A stretch of DNA of 64,000 bases from Edwardsiella tarda ATCC 15947 = NBRC 105688 (GTDB taxonomy: Bacteria > Pseudomonadota > Gammaproteobacteria > Enterobacterales > Enterobacteriaceae), in contig NZ_CP084506.1 of the NCBI RefSeq assembly GCF_003113495.2, positions 744,001 through 808,000 on the forward strand, given 5' to 3'. The notes beneath the pieces were generated by a model. It ran no database searches. It was not told the origin of the DNA and was given only the letters and a program-made list of their open reading frames with translations. Both the position numbers and the translations under genes were made by a program. Positions 1-9,003 of this stretch are shown piece after piece. The stretch's first letter is position 1. Each line of letters opens with the position of its first letter.

Positions 1-336
1 CATCTGACCCGGTTGGTAGCCAAAGGCGGTGACGTCGGCGTCGTGGTAACGGACTTCATCGGAGACCACGATGTCGCCGACGCGTAGGGTGCTGGCCAGG
101 CCACCGGCGGAGCCGGTGTTGATCACCAGGTCAGGCTGGCAGTGATCCAGCAACAGGGTCGTGCCCATCGCGGCTGCGACCTTGCCGATGCCGGACTTCA
201 ACAGCGCCACCTCGACACCGTGCAGGCGGCCGGTGTAGATCTCGCAGCCGGCCAGGGTGAGGGTCTGGCAGTTTTCGATGCGTTCGCGCAGCAGGGTGAC
301 TTCCTGCTCCATAGCGCCAATGATGCCTACTTTCAT
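1..336 (-). CDS. mtnN: 5'-methylthioadenosine/S-adenosylhomocysteine nucleosidase, partial
   Basis: The first 112 codons of MtnN (Pfs) run off the left edge; the family is about 232 residues. The enzyme cleaves the glycosidic bond of methylthioadenosine and S-adenosylhomocysteine, which feeds methionine salvage and releases S-ribosylhomocysteine, the autoinducer-2 precursor. The start [13 protein letters not shown] and the purine-binding segment NTGSAGG are typical, and E12 matches the catalytic acid of the family. The ATG is at 336-334. It is divergent from dgt, as in E. coli, with about 200 bp between them. Identification is secure; only the C-terminal half is missing because of the window edge. 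Confidence 0.95.
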   Translation of the reverse strand, partial: MKVGIIGAMEQEVTLLRERIENCQTLTLAGCEIYTGRLHGVEVALLKSGIGKVAAAMGTTLLLDHCQPDLVINTGSAGGLASTLRVGDIVVSDEVRYHDADVTAFGYQPGQM

Positions 337-490
337 ATCAATACCTATCTTGGATGGAAAAACGAGGGATCGTCTCGGCAGTCTACCATAGCCGCGTGGC
401 GGCTGCTGAGGCGCGCGGCGCGGCAGGATATCCCCGAGGCTGGGGGTGGGGCGGCAAGATGGGTAAATATCTGTTAGGCTGTGAAAAAAC

Positions 491-509
491 GGTGACGCGT
501 CGCGTCACC
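491..509. promoter_or_regulatory. Perfect 19-bp palindrome between mtnN and dgt
   Basis: GGTGACGCG-T-CGCGTCACC is an exact inverted repeat with 9-bp arms around one base, about 30 bp before the dgt start. It lies in the divergent mtnN/dgt intergenic region, so it could be an operator for either gene or a hairpin in the dgt leader. No T-tract follows, so it is not a terminator. The function is unknown. Confidence 0.4.
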
Positions 510-539
510 TGCCGCGCCCACGATGATAGGAGGTTAGCC

Positions 540-2063
540 ATGCGTATCGATTTCGCCGCCAAACTCAGTTACCAGCGTCCTTCACGTTCGGCGGGCGAGG
601 CGCCGCTCCTGCACGATGCCTATGACATCAGCCGTCAGTTCGAAAGCGATCGTGGGCGTATCATCAATTCGGCGGCCATCCGTCGCCTGCAACAGAAGAC
701 CCAGGTATTCCCGTTGGAGCGTAATGCGGCGGTGCGTTCGCGTCTGACGCACTCGATGGAGGTCCAGCAGGTCGGGCGCCACATCGCGCGCGAGATCCTG
801 CATTGCCTGGCCAAAGAGGGGCGTATCGATGCGCTGGGTCTAACGCACTATACCGACGCCTTCGAGAGCTGCGTCGAGATGGCCTGCCTGATGCACGATA
901 TGGGCAATCCGCCATTTGGTCACTTCGGCGAGGCGGCGATCAAGTCGTGGTTTGGCCGCGAGTTGGGGGTGAGCGCCGACGGCCATAATCAGCTGGATGA
1001 CGAGGCCTGCCAAGTGCCCTTCCTGCGTCCTGATGGGCGCGATGCGGCGTTGGATCGCCTACGCGCGCAGTTGCGCATCGATCTGAGCAACTTCGAGGGG
1101 AACGCCCAATCCATTCGCCTGATCCATACCCTGCTGAAACTGAATCTGACCTATGGTCAGACGGCTTGTGTGTTGAAGTACACCCGCCCAGCCTACTGGC
1201 AGGGGCCGCTACCGCAGGGCTTCGACTACTTGATGAAGAAACCCGGCTACTACTGGGCGGAGGAGCGTTTTGTCACGCAGCTACGCGAGCAGGTGGCGAT
1301 GCCCTTGTACCAGCGTTTTCCACTGACCTACATCATGGAGGCGGCGGATGATATCTCTTACTGCGTGGCGGATCTCGAGGACACGGTGGAGAAGCATCTG
1401 CTGAGCGTCGAGCAGTTGTATGGCTACCTGAAGGATGAGTGGGGGACGGTGAACGACGGCGATCTGTTTAGCATCGCGGTGCAGGACGCCTTCGATCGCT
1501 GCAATAAGAAATATGGGCGGCGCGGCGCAGACGATCTCTTTTTTATGTATCTGCGGGTGAATGTCATGAAGCTGTTGGTGCCCCATGCTGCGGCGTGCTT
1601 TTTAAATAATTTGCAACAGATTTTTATTGGTGCATTTAATGGTCCGTTACTCGCTGCCGGATCGGAAGAGTACCGCCTGTTGAATATATTTAAGCAGGTG
1701 GCGTTGAAGCATGTATTTAATCATTTCGAGGTGGAGCAACTGGAGTTGCAAGGGTATCGGGTGATTAAGGGACTGCTGGATATTTATAGCCCGCTGTTGG
1801 CGATGCCGTTAGAGGATTTCCAACGGCTGGTCCGTGATGACCGCCACGGTGACTATCTGATTGAAACGCGGTTGTTTCATAAGCTCTCGGTCAAGCATCG
1901 TCTGGCCTACCGTGAGGCGGTGGATGGCCTGGCGACGTTGGGTGAGGCGGCGCTGAGGGTGCAGGAATATTATTACCGCGCCCGCCTGATTCAGGACTAT
2001 ATCAGTGGCATGACCGATTTATATGCCTACGATGAGTATCGCAGGCTGATGGCGGCAGAATAA
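540..2063 (+). CDS. dgt: Deoxyguanosinetriphosphate triphosphohydrolase (dGTPase)
   Basis: Dgt is 507 residues here (E. coli 505). It hydrolyses dGTP to deoxyguanosine and triphosphate and so affects the dNTP pool. The HD-domain metal residues are visible: H in [10 protein letters not shown], then HD in [13 protein letters not shown]. The frame is open upstream to 354, but the ATG at 540 follows a strong ribosome site (AGGAGG, 529-534) and gives the family length, so that start is chosen. It is followed by degP in the same direction, as in E. coli. Confidence 0.96.
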   Translation: MRIDFAAKLSYQRPSRSAGEAPLLHDAYDISRQFESDRGRIINSAAIRRLQQKTQVFPLERNAAVRSRLTHSMEVQQVGRHIAREILHCLAKEGRIDALGLTHYTDAFESCVEMACLMHDMGNPPFGHFGEAAIKSWFGRELGVSADGHNQLDDEACQVPFLRPDGRDAALDRLRAQLRIDLSNFEGNAQSIRLIHTLLKLNLTYGQTACVLKYTRPAYWQGPLPQGFDYLMKKPGYYWAEERFVTQLREQVAMPLYQRFPLTYIMEAADDISYCVADLEDTVEKHLLSVEQLYGYLKDEWGTVNDGDLFSIAVQDAFDRCNKKYGRRGADDLFFMYLRVNVMKLLVPHAAACFLNNLQQIFIGAFNGPLLAAGSEEYRLLNIFKQVALKHVFNHFEVEQLELQGYRVIKGLLDIYSPLLAMPLEDFQRLVRDDRHGDYLIETRLFHKLSVKHRLAYREAVDGLATLGEAALRVQEYYYRARLIQDYISGMTDLYAYDEYRRLMAAE

Positions 2064-2147
2064 TCACCTATTGGCGTAGGTATGCAGGGCGGGAGTTTTG
2101 TAAATGTGGGTGTATAAATATTTACGCTTCCTTGACCTTATTGTGGT

Positions 2148-2174
2148 GAACTTCATTTCCGTTTCCTACTCTTA
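2148..2174 (+). promoter_or_regulatory. Sigma-E promoter of degP, with possible CpxR site upstream
   Basis: The -35 GAACTT (2148-2153) and -10 TCTTA (2170-2174) are separated by 16 bp, close to the sigma-E consensus GGAACTT/TCTAA. A partial CpxR-like repeat lies just upstream: GTAAA at 2100-2104, then five bases and GTGTA. Known biology agrees, since E. coli degP is driven by sigma-E and CpxR. The predicted 5' UTR is about 100 nt. Confidence 0.7.
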
Positions 2175-2283
2175 GTAAACATAATATCACTGTCGATGTA
2201 TCGCGGTGATAGTAGCTTTACGAAAAGTAAGACTACTGAATGAATCCGTTTTATCGTTGCTAAATACGAGAGAAAATCGTGCT

Positions 2284-3696
2284 ATGAAAAAAACCACTTT
2301 AGTATTGAGTGCCGTCGCATTGAGCCTGGGTATGGCGCTGAGCCCGATGTCTGCCAGCGCGGCAGAGACTTCTTCCGCCACCACCGCTCAGGCGTTGCCG
2401 AGCCTGGCGCCAATGCTGGAGAAAGTGATGCCGTCCGTGGTCAGCATCAACGTTGAAGGCAGTGCGACGGTGAATAACAACGTCCCGTCACAGTTCCAAC
2501 AATTTTTCGGTGAAGACTCCCCGCTGTGTCAACCGGGTTCCCCTTTCGGCGGTTCCCCGATGTGTCAGGGTGGCGGCAATGCACCGTCTAAAGAGCGCTT
2601 TAAGGCGCTGGGCTCTGGGGTGATCATCGATGCGGCCAAGGGCTACGTGGTGACCAATAATCACGTTGTCGCGAATGCCGACAGCATTAAGGTGCAACTG
2701 AGCGATGGCCGTCGCTTCGATGCCAAGGTGATCGGCACCGATCCGCGTACCGATATCGCGCTGATCCAACTGAAAGACGCTAAAAACCTGACCGCCATCA
2801 AGATGGCCGACTCCGACAAGCTGCGCGTCGGCGACTATGCGGTGGCGATCGGTAACCCGTATGGTCTGGGTGAGACGGTAACCTCGGGGATCGTCTCTGC
2901 GTTGGGGCGTAGTGGCTTGAATGTCGAGAACTACGAAAACTTTATTCAGACCGATGCGGCAATCAACCGGGGTAACTCCGGTGGCGCGCTGGTGAACCTG
3001 AACGGGGATCTGATCGGGATCAACACCGCTATCCTGGCGCCGGATGGCGGTAACATCGGTATCGGCTTCGCTATCCCGAGCAACATGGTGAAAAACCTGA
3101 CGGGTCAGATGGTCGAGTACGGCCAGGTGAAACGCGGCGAGTTGGGCATCATGGGGACCGAGTTGAACTCCGAGCTGGCCAAGGCGATGAAGATCGATGC
3201 CCAGCGTGGTGCCTTCATCAGCCAGGTGCTGCCGAAGTCGGCGGCGGCGAAGGCGGGCCTGAAGGCCGGTGACGTCATCGTCTCGCTGAATGGCAAGAGC
3301 ATCTCTAGCTTCGCCTCCTTCCGGGCAGAAATTGGCACCATGCCGGTCGGGAGTAAGTTGTCGCTGGGGATCATCCGTGACGGCAAGCCGATGACGGTTG
3401 AGGCGACGCTGGAGCAGAGTAGCCAGAGCCAGGTCGCGTCCGATAATATCTTCAGCGGTATCGAAGGGGCCGAGCTGAGCAATGCCGCCGGTGGCAAGGG
3501 CGTGAAGGTGGATAATGTGAAGAAAGGTTCCACCGCCGCGCGCATCGGGTTACAGAAAGGGGATGTGATCCTCGGGGTTAACCAGCAGGCGATCGCCAAT
3601 ATCGGCGAGCTGCGTAAGATCCTGGATGCGAAACCGCCGGTTCTGGCGTTGAACATTCAGCGTGGCGACAACACCCTGTATCTGTTGATGCAGTAA
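2284..3696 (+). CDS. degP: Periplasmic serine protease/chaperone DegP (HtrA)
   Basis: DegP degrades or holds misfolded envelope proteins. The 470-residue precursor starts at the ATG at 2284 with a signal peptide ending near SASAAE. The trypsin-like domain shows the triad H (TNNHVV), D (RTDIALIQL) and S (NRGNSGGAL), followed by two PDZ domains (first near GELGIMGTEL, second near GVKVDNVKKGS). The LA loop keeps the two cysteines seen in E. coli DegP (SPLCQPGS and SPMCQGG). An upstream in-frame ATG at 2206 would add a non-signal extension and is rejected. A sigma-E promoter precedes the gene and a strong terminator follows. Confidence 0.97.
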   Translation: MKKTTLVLSAVALSLGMALSPMSASAAETSSATTAQALPSLAPMLEKVMPSVVSINVEGSATVNNNVPSQFQQFFGEDSPLCQPGSPFGGSPMCQGGGNAPSKERFKALGSGVIIDAAKGYVVTNNHVVANADSIKVQLSDGRRFDAKVIGTDPRTDIALIQLKDAKNLTAIKMADSDKLRVGDYAVAIGNPYGLGETVTSGIVSALGRSGLNVENYENFIQTDAAINRGNSGGALVNLNGDLIGINTAILAPDGGNIGIGFAIPSNMVKNLTGQMVEYGQVKRGELGIMGTELNSELAKAMKIDAQRGAFISQVLPKSAAAKAGLKAGDVIVSLNGKSISSFASFRAEIGTMPVGSKLSLGIIRDGKPMTVEATLEQSSQSQVASDNIFSGIEGAELSNAAGGKGVKVDNVKKGSTAARIGLQKGDVILGVNQQAIANIGELRKILDAKPPVLALNIQRGDNTLYLLMQ

Positions 3697-3723
3697 CTCG
3701 GCGAGTCCGTCTTATCCAACGTC

Positions 3724-3755
3724 AATCGCCCGGCTTAGGCCGGGCGATTTTTTTT
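3724..3755 (+). terminator. Rho-independent terminator of degP
   Basis: An 11-bp stem (AATCGCCCGGC / GCCGGGCGATT) with loop TTAG is followed by eight T. It lies 28 bp after the degP stop and before the convergent end of fbpC. Confidence 0.92.
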
Positions 3756-3790
3756 GTCTGGGGCGACGTTGAGCGCCATGGTTGTCTGGC

Positions 3791-4480
3791 TTACGCCGCC
3801 TCGGCACAGCCGATGGCGCGTCCCTGGGCGATGTGCAGGATCGGCCCGCCCATCGTGCGCGCCTCGTGGACGCTATGGGTCACCAGTAATGCGGTCTGAC
3901 CGGCGGCGGCGAGGATAGCGCGCACCTCCTGACCGAGCCGCTCGCGTGTCGCCTCATCCAGGCTGGAGAAGGGCTCGTCCAGCAGCAGGATATCGGGTTG
4001 CGGAGCCAGGGCGCGCGCCAGGGCGACGCGCTGTTGCTGGCCGCCGGAGAGCGCATGGGGATAACGCTCGCCGATCCCCTCCAGCTCGATCAGCGTCAGC
4101 AGTTCGTGTACCCGTGCCTGCTGTTGCTGGCGCGACTGACGTCGCAGGCCGAAGGCGATGTTCTGCGCCACGTTCAGGTGCGGAAACAACGCATAATCTT
4201 GGAAGACCATGCCGACGCGGCGCTGCTCTGGTGGTAGATGGTGCTGTGGCGAGGCGACACAGCGTCCGGCGATGTGGATGCTGCCCTGGCTGAGGCGTTC
4301 AAAGCCGGCGATGGCCCGCAGCACGGTGGTCTTCCCGCTGCCGGAGGCGCCGAGGAGGCTAGCCAGCTCGCCCTGCTGTAGGCGTAGATCGAAGCCGTTC
4401 AGTACCGCCTGGGCATGGCGTCCTTCGCCATAGCTGACGTGTAGATTATCGAGGCTGAGGGCCAGGCTATGTATCATCAT
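3791..4480 (-). CDS. fbpC: Ferric-iron ABC transporter ATPase (FbpC/SfuC-like, short form)
   Basis: This is the cytoplasmic ATPase of the iron importer. Walker A GASGSGKTT (about residues 42-50), Q-loop VFQDYALFPH, signature LSGGQQQR, Walker B ILLLDEPFSSLD and the switch histidine in LVTHSV are all present. At 229 residues it lacks the roughly 100-residue C-terminal regulatory domain of classic FbpC/SfuC (about 345-350). The ORF ends with an ordinary stop, so this looks like a short subtype rather than a frameshift. It overlaps fbpB by 4 nt and is last in the fbpABC operon. Confidence 0.88.
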   Translation of the reverse strand: MMIHSLALSLDNLHVSYGEGRHAQAVLNGFDLRLQQGELASLLGASGSGKTTVLRAIAGFERLSQGSIHIAGRCVASPQHHLPPEQRRVGMVFQDYALFPHLNVAQNIAFGLRRQSRQQQQARVHELLTLIELEGIGERYPHALSGGQQQRVALARALAPQPDILLLDEPFSSLDEATRERLGQEVRAILAAAGQTALLVTHSVHEARTMGGPILHIAQGRAIGCAEAA

Positions 4481-6156
4481 TCTCCCACCTGTTTCAACTG
4501 ATTGCGAACCAACAAGGCCATGGGTAACGTGCCGGCCAACACGATCAACAGCGCGGCGATGGCGCCGTCTTCATAACTGCCGCGCGCCGCCTCGGCGTAC
4601 AGTAGGGTCGCCAAGGTTTCGACATTCACCGGACGCAGCAGCAGGGTGATCGGCAGCTCCTTCATGGTGTCGGCGAAGACCAGCAGGGCGCTCCCGATCA
4701 GCGCCGGACGCAGCAGCGGCAGGTGTACGCGCCAGAAGGTCGCGCGCTCGTTGGCACCGAGGGAGCGGGCGGCCTGCTCCAGACTGGGCGGGATACGCGC
4801 CAGTCCGGCGTCTAATGCCCCCAGGGTGATGGTCTGGAAGCGCAGGGTACAGCAGAGCACCAGCAGCAGGCCGCAGGAGAACAGCGGCAGGCCGCGTATC
4901 TCCAGCACGCCAGCCAGCCAGCGATCGGCGTACAGCGCCGGCGGCATAAAGCCGATGGCGAGGATCGTCCCCGGTACGGCATACCCCAGCGAGGCCAGGC
5001 GCAGGCTCAGACGGCGCAGCGGTGAGCTAGCCGGCGCCAGCGCGCGAATGCGGGCGTACCAGGCGAGCGCCAGACTGATCGCCACGGCCAGCAGAGTCAC
5101 GCTTAGCGCCAGGATCAGGGTGTTGCTCAACGCGGACAACAGTTCGCCCGATGGCAAGGTTTGGCTCTCTAGGCGTTTTATGCTTTGCCCGATCAGATGC
5201 ACCAGCGGGACGACGAAGCCCAACAGCAGCGGCAGGGCAGTCACGGCCGTCAGCAGCCAGGCGCGCGCGCCATGCAACGGTTGAGGCTGGAGGGTGCGCA
5301 GACCACGCCCCGCGTAGCGCTGGCGGCGGCGGCCATACATCTCCAGCGTGAGCAGCAGGAAGATAAAGCCTAACATCATGCAGGCGATCTGGGCGGCGGC
5401 GGCGATATCAGAACGGGTGATCCAGGTGGTGTAGACGGCGACGGTCAGCGTCTGGACACCGAGAAACTCCGAGGCGCCGAGATCGTTCAGGGTCTCCAGC
5501 AGCGCCAGGCTAATGCCGACGGCTAACGCCGGGCGGGCGAGGGGCAGGACCACGCGCCAGAAGGTCGTGCGTCCATTCTCGCCCAAGGTGCGCGCCGCCT
5601 CCAGCAGATGGGCCGGCTGGCTGATGAACATCGCCCGCATCGTCAGGTAGACGTAGGGATAGAGCACCAGGCTGAACAATACGATGGCCCCGCCAACGGA
5701 TCGGATGTCCGGCAGACGGAACTGGCGCGGGCTGTCGTAGCCGAGTAGCTGGCGCAATGCGCTCTGTAGCGGGCCGATGGGATGCAGCAGATCCAGCCAG
5801 GAGAAGGCGACGATGTAGGTCGGCATCGCCAGCGGGAGCAGCAGGCCCCAGGTTAATAAGCGTCGACCGGGAAACTGGAAGGCGCTGACCGCCCAGGCGC
5901 AGCCGACGCCGATGGCGCCGGCCAGCAGCGCGACGCCGAGCAACAGCAGTAGGGTGTTGAACGTGGCCTGCGGTAGGACATAGCACAGCAGATTAGTCCA
6001 GTGGGCCACGCCGCCGTCCAGTGCCAACCACAACAGCGAGAGCAACGGGGTGACGGCCAGCAATGCCACCAAGATGGCGCCGGGCGCCAAGGGAGAGCGG
6101 AGCGGGCCGCCCGCCGGTATAAACCGGCGGGGAAGGAATTTACTGATCGAAGCCAA
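4477..6156 (-). CDS. fbpB: Ferric-iron ABC transporter permease, fused two-domain (FbpB/SfuB)
   Basis: This 559-residue inner-membrane permease contains two tandem ABC-permease domains. Each carries an EAA motif contacting the ATPase: AARTLGENGRTTFWRVVLP in the first half and ARSLGANERATFWRVHLP in the second. About twelve hydrophobic segments are visible. It forms the channel through which Fe3+ handed over by FbpA enters the cytoplasm. The start overlaps the end of fbpA by 17 nt and the end overlaps fbpC by 4 nt, indicating translational coupling. Confidence 0.92.
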   Translation of the reverse strand: MASISKFLPRRFIPAGGPLRSPLAPGAILVALLAVTPLLSLLWLALDGGVAHWTNLLCYVLPQATFNTLLLLLGVALLAGAIGVGCAWAVSAFQFPGRRLLTWGLLLPLAMPTYIVAFSWLDLLHPIGPLQSALRQLLGYDSPRQFRLPDIRSVGGAIVLFSLVLYPYVYLTMRAMFISQPAHLLEAARTLGENGRTTFWRVVLPLARPALAVGISLALLETLNDLGASEFLGVQTLTVAVYTTWITRSDIAAAAQIACMMLGFIFLLLTLEMYGRRRQRYAGRGLRTLQPQPLHGARAWLLTAVTALPLLLGFVVPLVHLIGQSIKRLESQTLPSGELLSALSNTLILALSVTLLAVAISLALAWYARIRALAPASSPLRRLSLRLASLGYAVPGTILAIGFMPPALYADRWLAGVLEIRGLPLFSCGLLLVLCCTLRFQTITLGALDAGLARIPPSLEQAARSLGANERATFWRVHLPLLRPALIGSALLVFADTMKELPITLLLRPVNVETLATLLYAEAARGSYEDGAIAALLIVLAGTLPMALLVRNQLKQVGE

Positions 6157-7189
6157 CTTTATCCACCAACAGGCTGGCCTGTTTACGCTGTTTAACGATT
6201 TCGGTCAACGGCAACGGGTCGGGCGTGATGGTACCGATGGTTTGGGCGATGACCGGATCCAGCTCCACCCCCTGGCGTACCGGGTACTCATAGTTGGCAC
6301 GGGCATAGCGCTGTTGCGCCTCGGGCGAAACCAGATACTCCATCAGTTGTACCGCCGCCTGGCGGTTGGGGGCATGGCGGGCGACGGCGGCGCCGCTGAT
6401 ATTAACGTGGGTGCCACCCGTGGCGAAGGTCGGTTTGATCACGTTGATCGCCTCGCCCCACTGGCGTGCGTCGCTACCCGGTTTGGCATTCTTCAAGTGA
6501 CCGACGTAGTAGGAGTTGGCGATGCCGATGTCGCAGATACCCCCGAGGATATCGCGCGCCACGTCGCGATCGCCGCCGGTCGGTTTACGCGCCAGGTTGG
6601 CCTTGAGCGCGCGCAGCCACTGTTCGGTCTTCGCCTCACCCTGGTGGGCGATCATCGCCGCCACCAGCGCGGTGTTATAGGGATGCTGACCGGAACGCAT
6701 ACAGATCCGCTTGCTCCACTCCGGCTTGGCCAGATCCTCATACTGGATCGCGCCGCTGGGAAGATCCTTGGCGATATACAGCACGCGAGCGCGCATCGAC
6801 AGCGCGAACCACTGGTTATCGCTGCCACGCAGGTTGGCCGGAATGGCCTGGATCAGCGTCGCGGAGTTGACGGGCTGCGTCACCCCAGCCTCGACCAGAT
6901 CCAGCAGGTTGCCAGCATCGACGGTCATCAGCAGATCGGCGGGGGAGTTAGCCCCTTCGGCCTTCAGACGCTCCAACATGCCATCTTTGATATAGACCGT
7001 GTTGACCTGGACTCCACTCTGTTGACTCCATCCTTCGAGCAGCGGCTTAATCAGCCCTGGCTCGCGGGTGGTATACAGCGTGAGCGATTCGCTGGCCGCG
7101 CCGGCAGGCAGGGCGCTCAGGCCGAACAGCAGGCTGGCTGCGCCCAGTCGTAGCCAGGTGTTTATACGAGAGGATAGAGTGCGCATCAT
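6140..7189 (-). CDS. fbpA: Periplasmic ferric-iron-binding protein (FbpA/SfuA/YfuA)
   Basis: This 349-residue precursor has a signal peptide ending near PAGAAS, followed by a mature protein starting ESLTLYTTREP. The Tyr-Tyr iron-ligand motif is present in IANSYYVGHLKN. The protein captures free Fe3+ in the periplasm and passes it to FbpB. It is the first gene of fbpABC; two consecutive ATG codons follow a GGAG ribosome site and the first is used here. A Fur-like box lies 67 bp upstream. The closest relatives known to me are Serratia SfuA and Yersinia YfuA. Confidence 0.92.
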   Translation of the reverse strand: MMRTLSSRINTWLRLGAASLLFGLSALPAGAASESLTLYTTREPGLIKPLLEGWSQQSGVQVNTVYIKDGMLERLKAEGANSPADLLMTVDAGNLLDLVEAGVTQPVNSATLIQAIPANLRGSDNQWFALSMRARVLYIAKDLPSGAIQYEDLAKPEWSKRICMRSGQHPYNTALVAAMIAHQGEAKTEQWLRALKANLARKPTGGDRDVARDILGGICDIGIANSYYVGHLKNAKPGSDARQWGEAINVIKPTFATGGTHVNISGAAVARHAPNRQAAVQLMEYLVSPEAQQRYARANYEYPVRQGVELDPVIAQTIGTITPDPLPLTEIVKQRKQASLLVDKVGFDQ

Positions 7190-7255
7190 CGATTATTCTC
7201 CAGATCAACGGGGGGCGGCGCGCGACCGGCGGCGCCGTTCCAAGTGAATCGAATT

Positions 7256-7274
7256 GTAAATGATAATGACTTTT
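7256..7274 (-). promoter_or_regulatory. Fur box upstream of fbpABC
   Basis: GTAAATGATAATGACTTTT matches 13 of 19 positions of the Fur consensus (GATAATGATAATCATTATC), with the core AATGATAAT exact. Its place upstream of a ferric-iron importer supports iron repression by Fur. The flanks are AT-rich and probably hold the promoter. Confidence 0.75.
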
Positions 7275-7395
7275 AATTTCAATTTAATTCTTTTTACTGT
7301 AACCGATGCCCGCGACAGATCAGTAGGCCGCTGAGTCGCCGCTGTGACGAGTCAGCATAAGAATGGAGGGTGAGTGTGGTGCGAGGCGGGGAGGG

Positions 7396-7427
7396 GCCGC
7401 GTCCCCCCCTGGAGGGGAGGACGCGGC
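7396..7427 (-). terminator. Strong hairpin after emrB
   Basis: GCCGCGTCC and GGACGCGGC are perfect 9-bp arms around a 14-nt loop that can pair further (CCCCC/GGGG). It lies 24 bp after the emrB stop. No T-tract follows on the minus strand, so it may stabilise the mRNA 3' end or support Rho-dependent termination. Confidence 0.5.
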
Positions 7428-7450
7428 AGCTATTTCGGCGTGGCGCGGGA

Positions 7451-8992
7451 TTAGTGGGCGCCGCCGCTGTCACCGGCACTGGAGAAGGGAGGCTTAGCGA
7501 ACCAAATCAGCACCAACAGCACCAGGAAGACGCCAGCCGAGGCCCAGAAGATCTCGTTGGCCGAGATGATCAGGCCCTGGGCGGTGATGTCCTGGGCGAT
7601 CAGGGCGGAGGCCTGGTGACTGCTCAACCCCAGTTTCTCCATCTCGCCATAGGCCTGCTGGGCGACGGGGTTGTAGGGCGTAATCGATTCGGCCAGGTGC
7701 GTGTGGTGTAGCGCCTCGCGCCGCGTCCACAGCGTGGTGGTGATCGAGACCCCGATCGAACCGGCGAGGGTGCGGCAGAAGTTGCTCAGGCTGGAGGCGG
7801 CGGCGATGCGATCCGGCGGCAGACCCGACAGGCTAATGGTGGTCAGCGGCATAAAGAAACAGGCCACGGCGAAGCCCTGCACAAACTGCGGCCAGGCCGA
7901 GGCACCGAAGTCCATGCCCGGTTCGAAGCTGTAGGCGCGCCAGTAGAAGCAGATGGCATACATGATAAAGCTAAAGGTAACCAGGCGGCGCATGTCGAGA
8001 CGCGCGCCGAAGCGGCCGATGATCGGCGACAGCAAGACCGGAATGAAGCCGACCGGCGCCGAGGCCAACCCGGCCCAGGTGGCGGTGTAGCCATACACCT
8101 CCTGGAGCAGCTGCGGCAGCAGTACGATCGCGCCGAAGTAGAGCATATAGGCCAGGCTGATGCACAGCACGCCGATGGTAAAGTTGCGGATCTTGAATAG
8201 CGACAGATCCACCACCGGATGCTCGTCCGTCAGCTCCCAGATGAGCAGGAAGACCAGCGCGACCACCGCCACCACCGTCAACAGGATGATTTCCGGCGAG
8301 TTGAACCAGTCCAGCTCTTTCCCTTTGTCCAGCATCACCTGTAGGCAACCGACGCCCAACGCCAACAGCACCAGGCCGACGGTATCGATCGGCTTCTGTT
8401 CGATGCGGGTCTCGCGTCCCTTCAGGGTCGACATACTCACCAGCACCACCCCGATGCCGAGCGGTACGTTGATAAAGAAGATCCAGCCCCAGTGGTAGTT
8501 GTCGCTGATGTAGCCGCCGAGTATGGGCCCACAGATCGGGGCGACGATCACCGTCATCGACCAGAGGGCCAAGGCCATGTTGCGCTTGGCGGGAGGATAG
8601 TTGCCAAGCAGCAGACTCTGAGATAGCGGGATCAACGGACCGGCCACCAGGCCTTGCAGCACACGGAACAGGATCAGCATCTCCAGGCTCTGCGAGATCC
8701 CGCACAGCCAAGAGGTGAGGGCGAACAGGCCGGTCGACCACAGGAATAGCCGGACCTCGCCGAAACGCTTCGCCAGCCAGCCGGTGATGGGGATCGAGAT
8801 GGCGTTCGCCACCCCGAACGAGGTGATCACCCAGGTCCCCTGGGAGTTGGAGGCCCCCAAGTTACCCGAGATGGTCGGGATGGCCACGTTGGCAATGGTG
8901 GAATCCAGCACCTGCATGAAGGTCGCCATCGATAGGGCGATGGTCATCCAGGCAAGCTTGGCTCCTTCAAGCGGTTTTTGTTGCACGGGCAC
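7451..8992 (-). CDS. emrB: Multidrug efflux MFS permease EmrB
   Basis: EmrB is a 513-residue, 14-helix DHA2-family proton antiporter. With EmrA and TolC it exports uncouplers and hydrophobic drugs. Family motifs are visible: LDSTIANVAIPTI in helix 1, QGTWVITSF, the motif-C-type GPILGGY and the conserved LDMRRLVTFSF. It begins 11 nt after the emrA stop, as expected for an operon. The sequence matches E. coli EmrB closely throughout, including the glycine-rich C-terminus ending GGAH. Confidence 0.96.
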   Translation of the reverse strand: MPVQQKPLEGAKLAWMTIALSMATFMQVLDSTIANVAIPTISGNLGASNSQGTWVITSFGVANAISIPITGWLAKRFGEVRLFLWSTGLFALTSWLCGISQSLEMLILFRVLQGLVAGPLIPLSQSLLLGNYPPAKRNMALALWSMTVIVAPICGPILGGYISDNYHWGWIFFINVPLGIGVVLVSMSTLKGRETRIEQKPIDTVGLVLLALGVGCLQVMLDKGKELDWFNSPEIILLTVVAVVALVFLLIWELTDEHPVVDLSLFKIRNFTIGVLCISLAYMLYFGAIVLLPQLLQEVYGYTATWAGLASAPVGFIPVLLSPIIGRFGARLDMRRLVTFSFIMYAICFYWRAYSFEPGMDFGASAWPQFVQGFAVACFFMPLTTISLSGLPPDRIAAASSLSNFCRTLAGSIGVSITTTLWTRREALHHTHLAESITPYNPVAQQAYGEMEKLGLSSHQASALIAQDITAQGLIISANEIFWASAGVFLVLLVLIWFAKPPFSSAGDSGGAH

Positions 8993-9003
8993 CTCGGCGC
9001 GGA

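Noticed and set aside
6050..7153. 367-codon open frame on the plus strand
   Set aside because: It is antisense to fbpA and the start of fbpB, which have clear family motifs; long antisense frames are common in GC-rich DNA.
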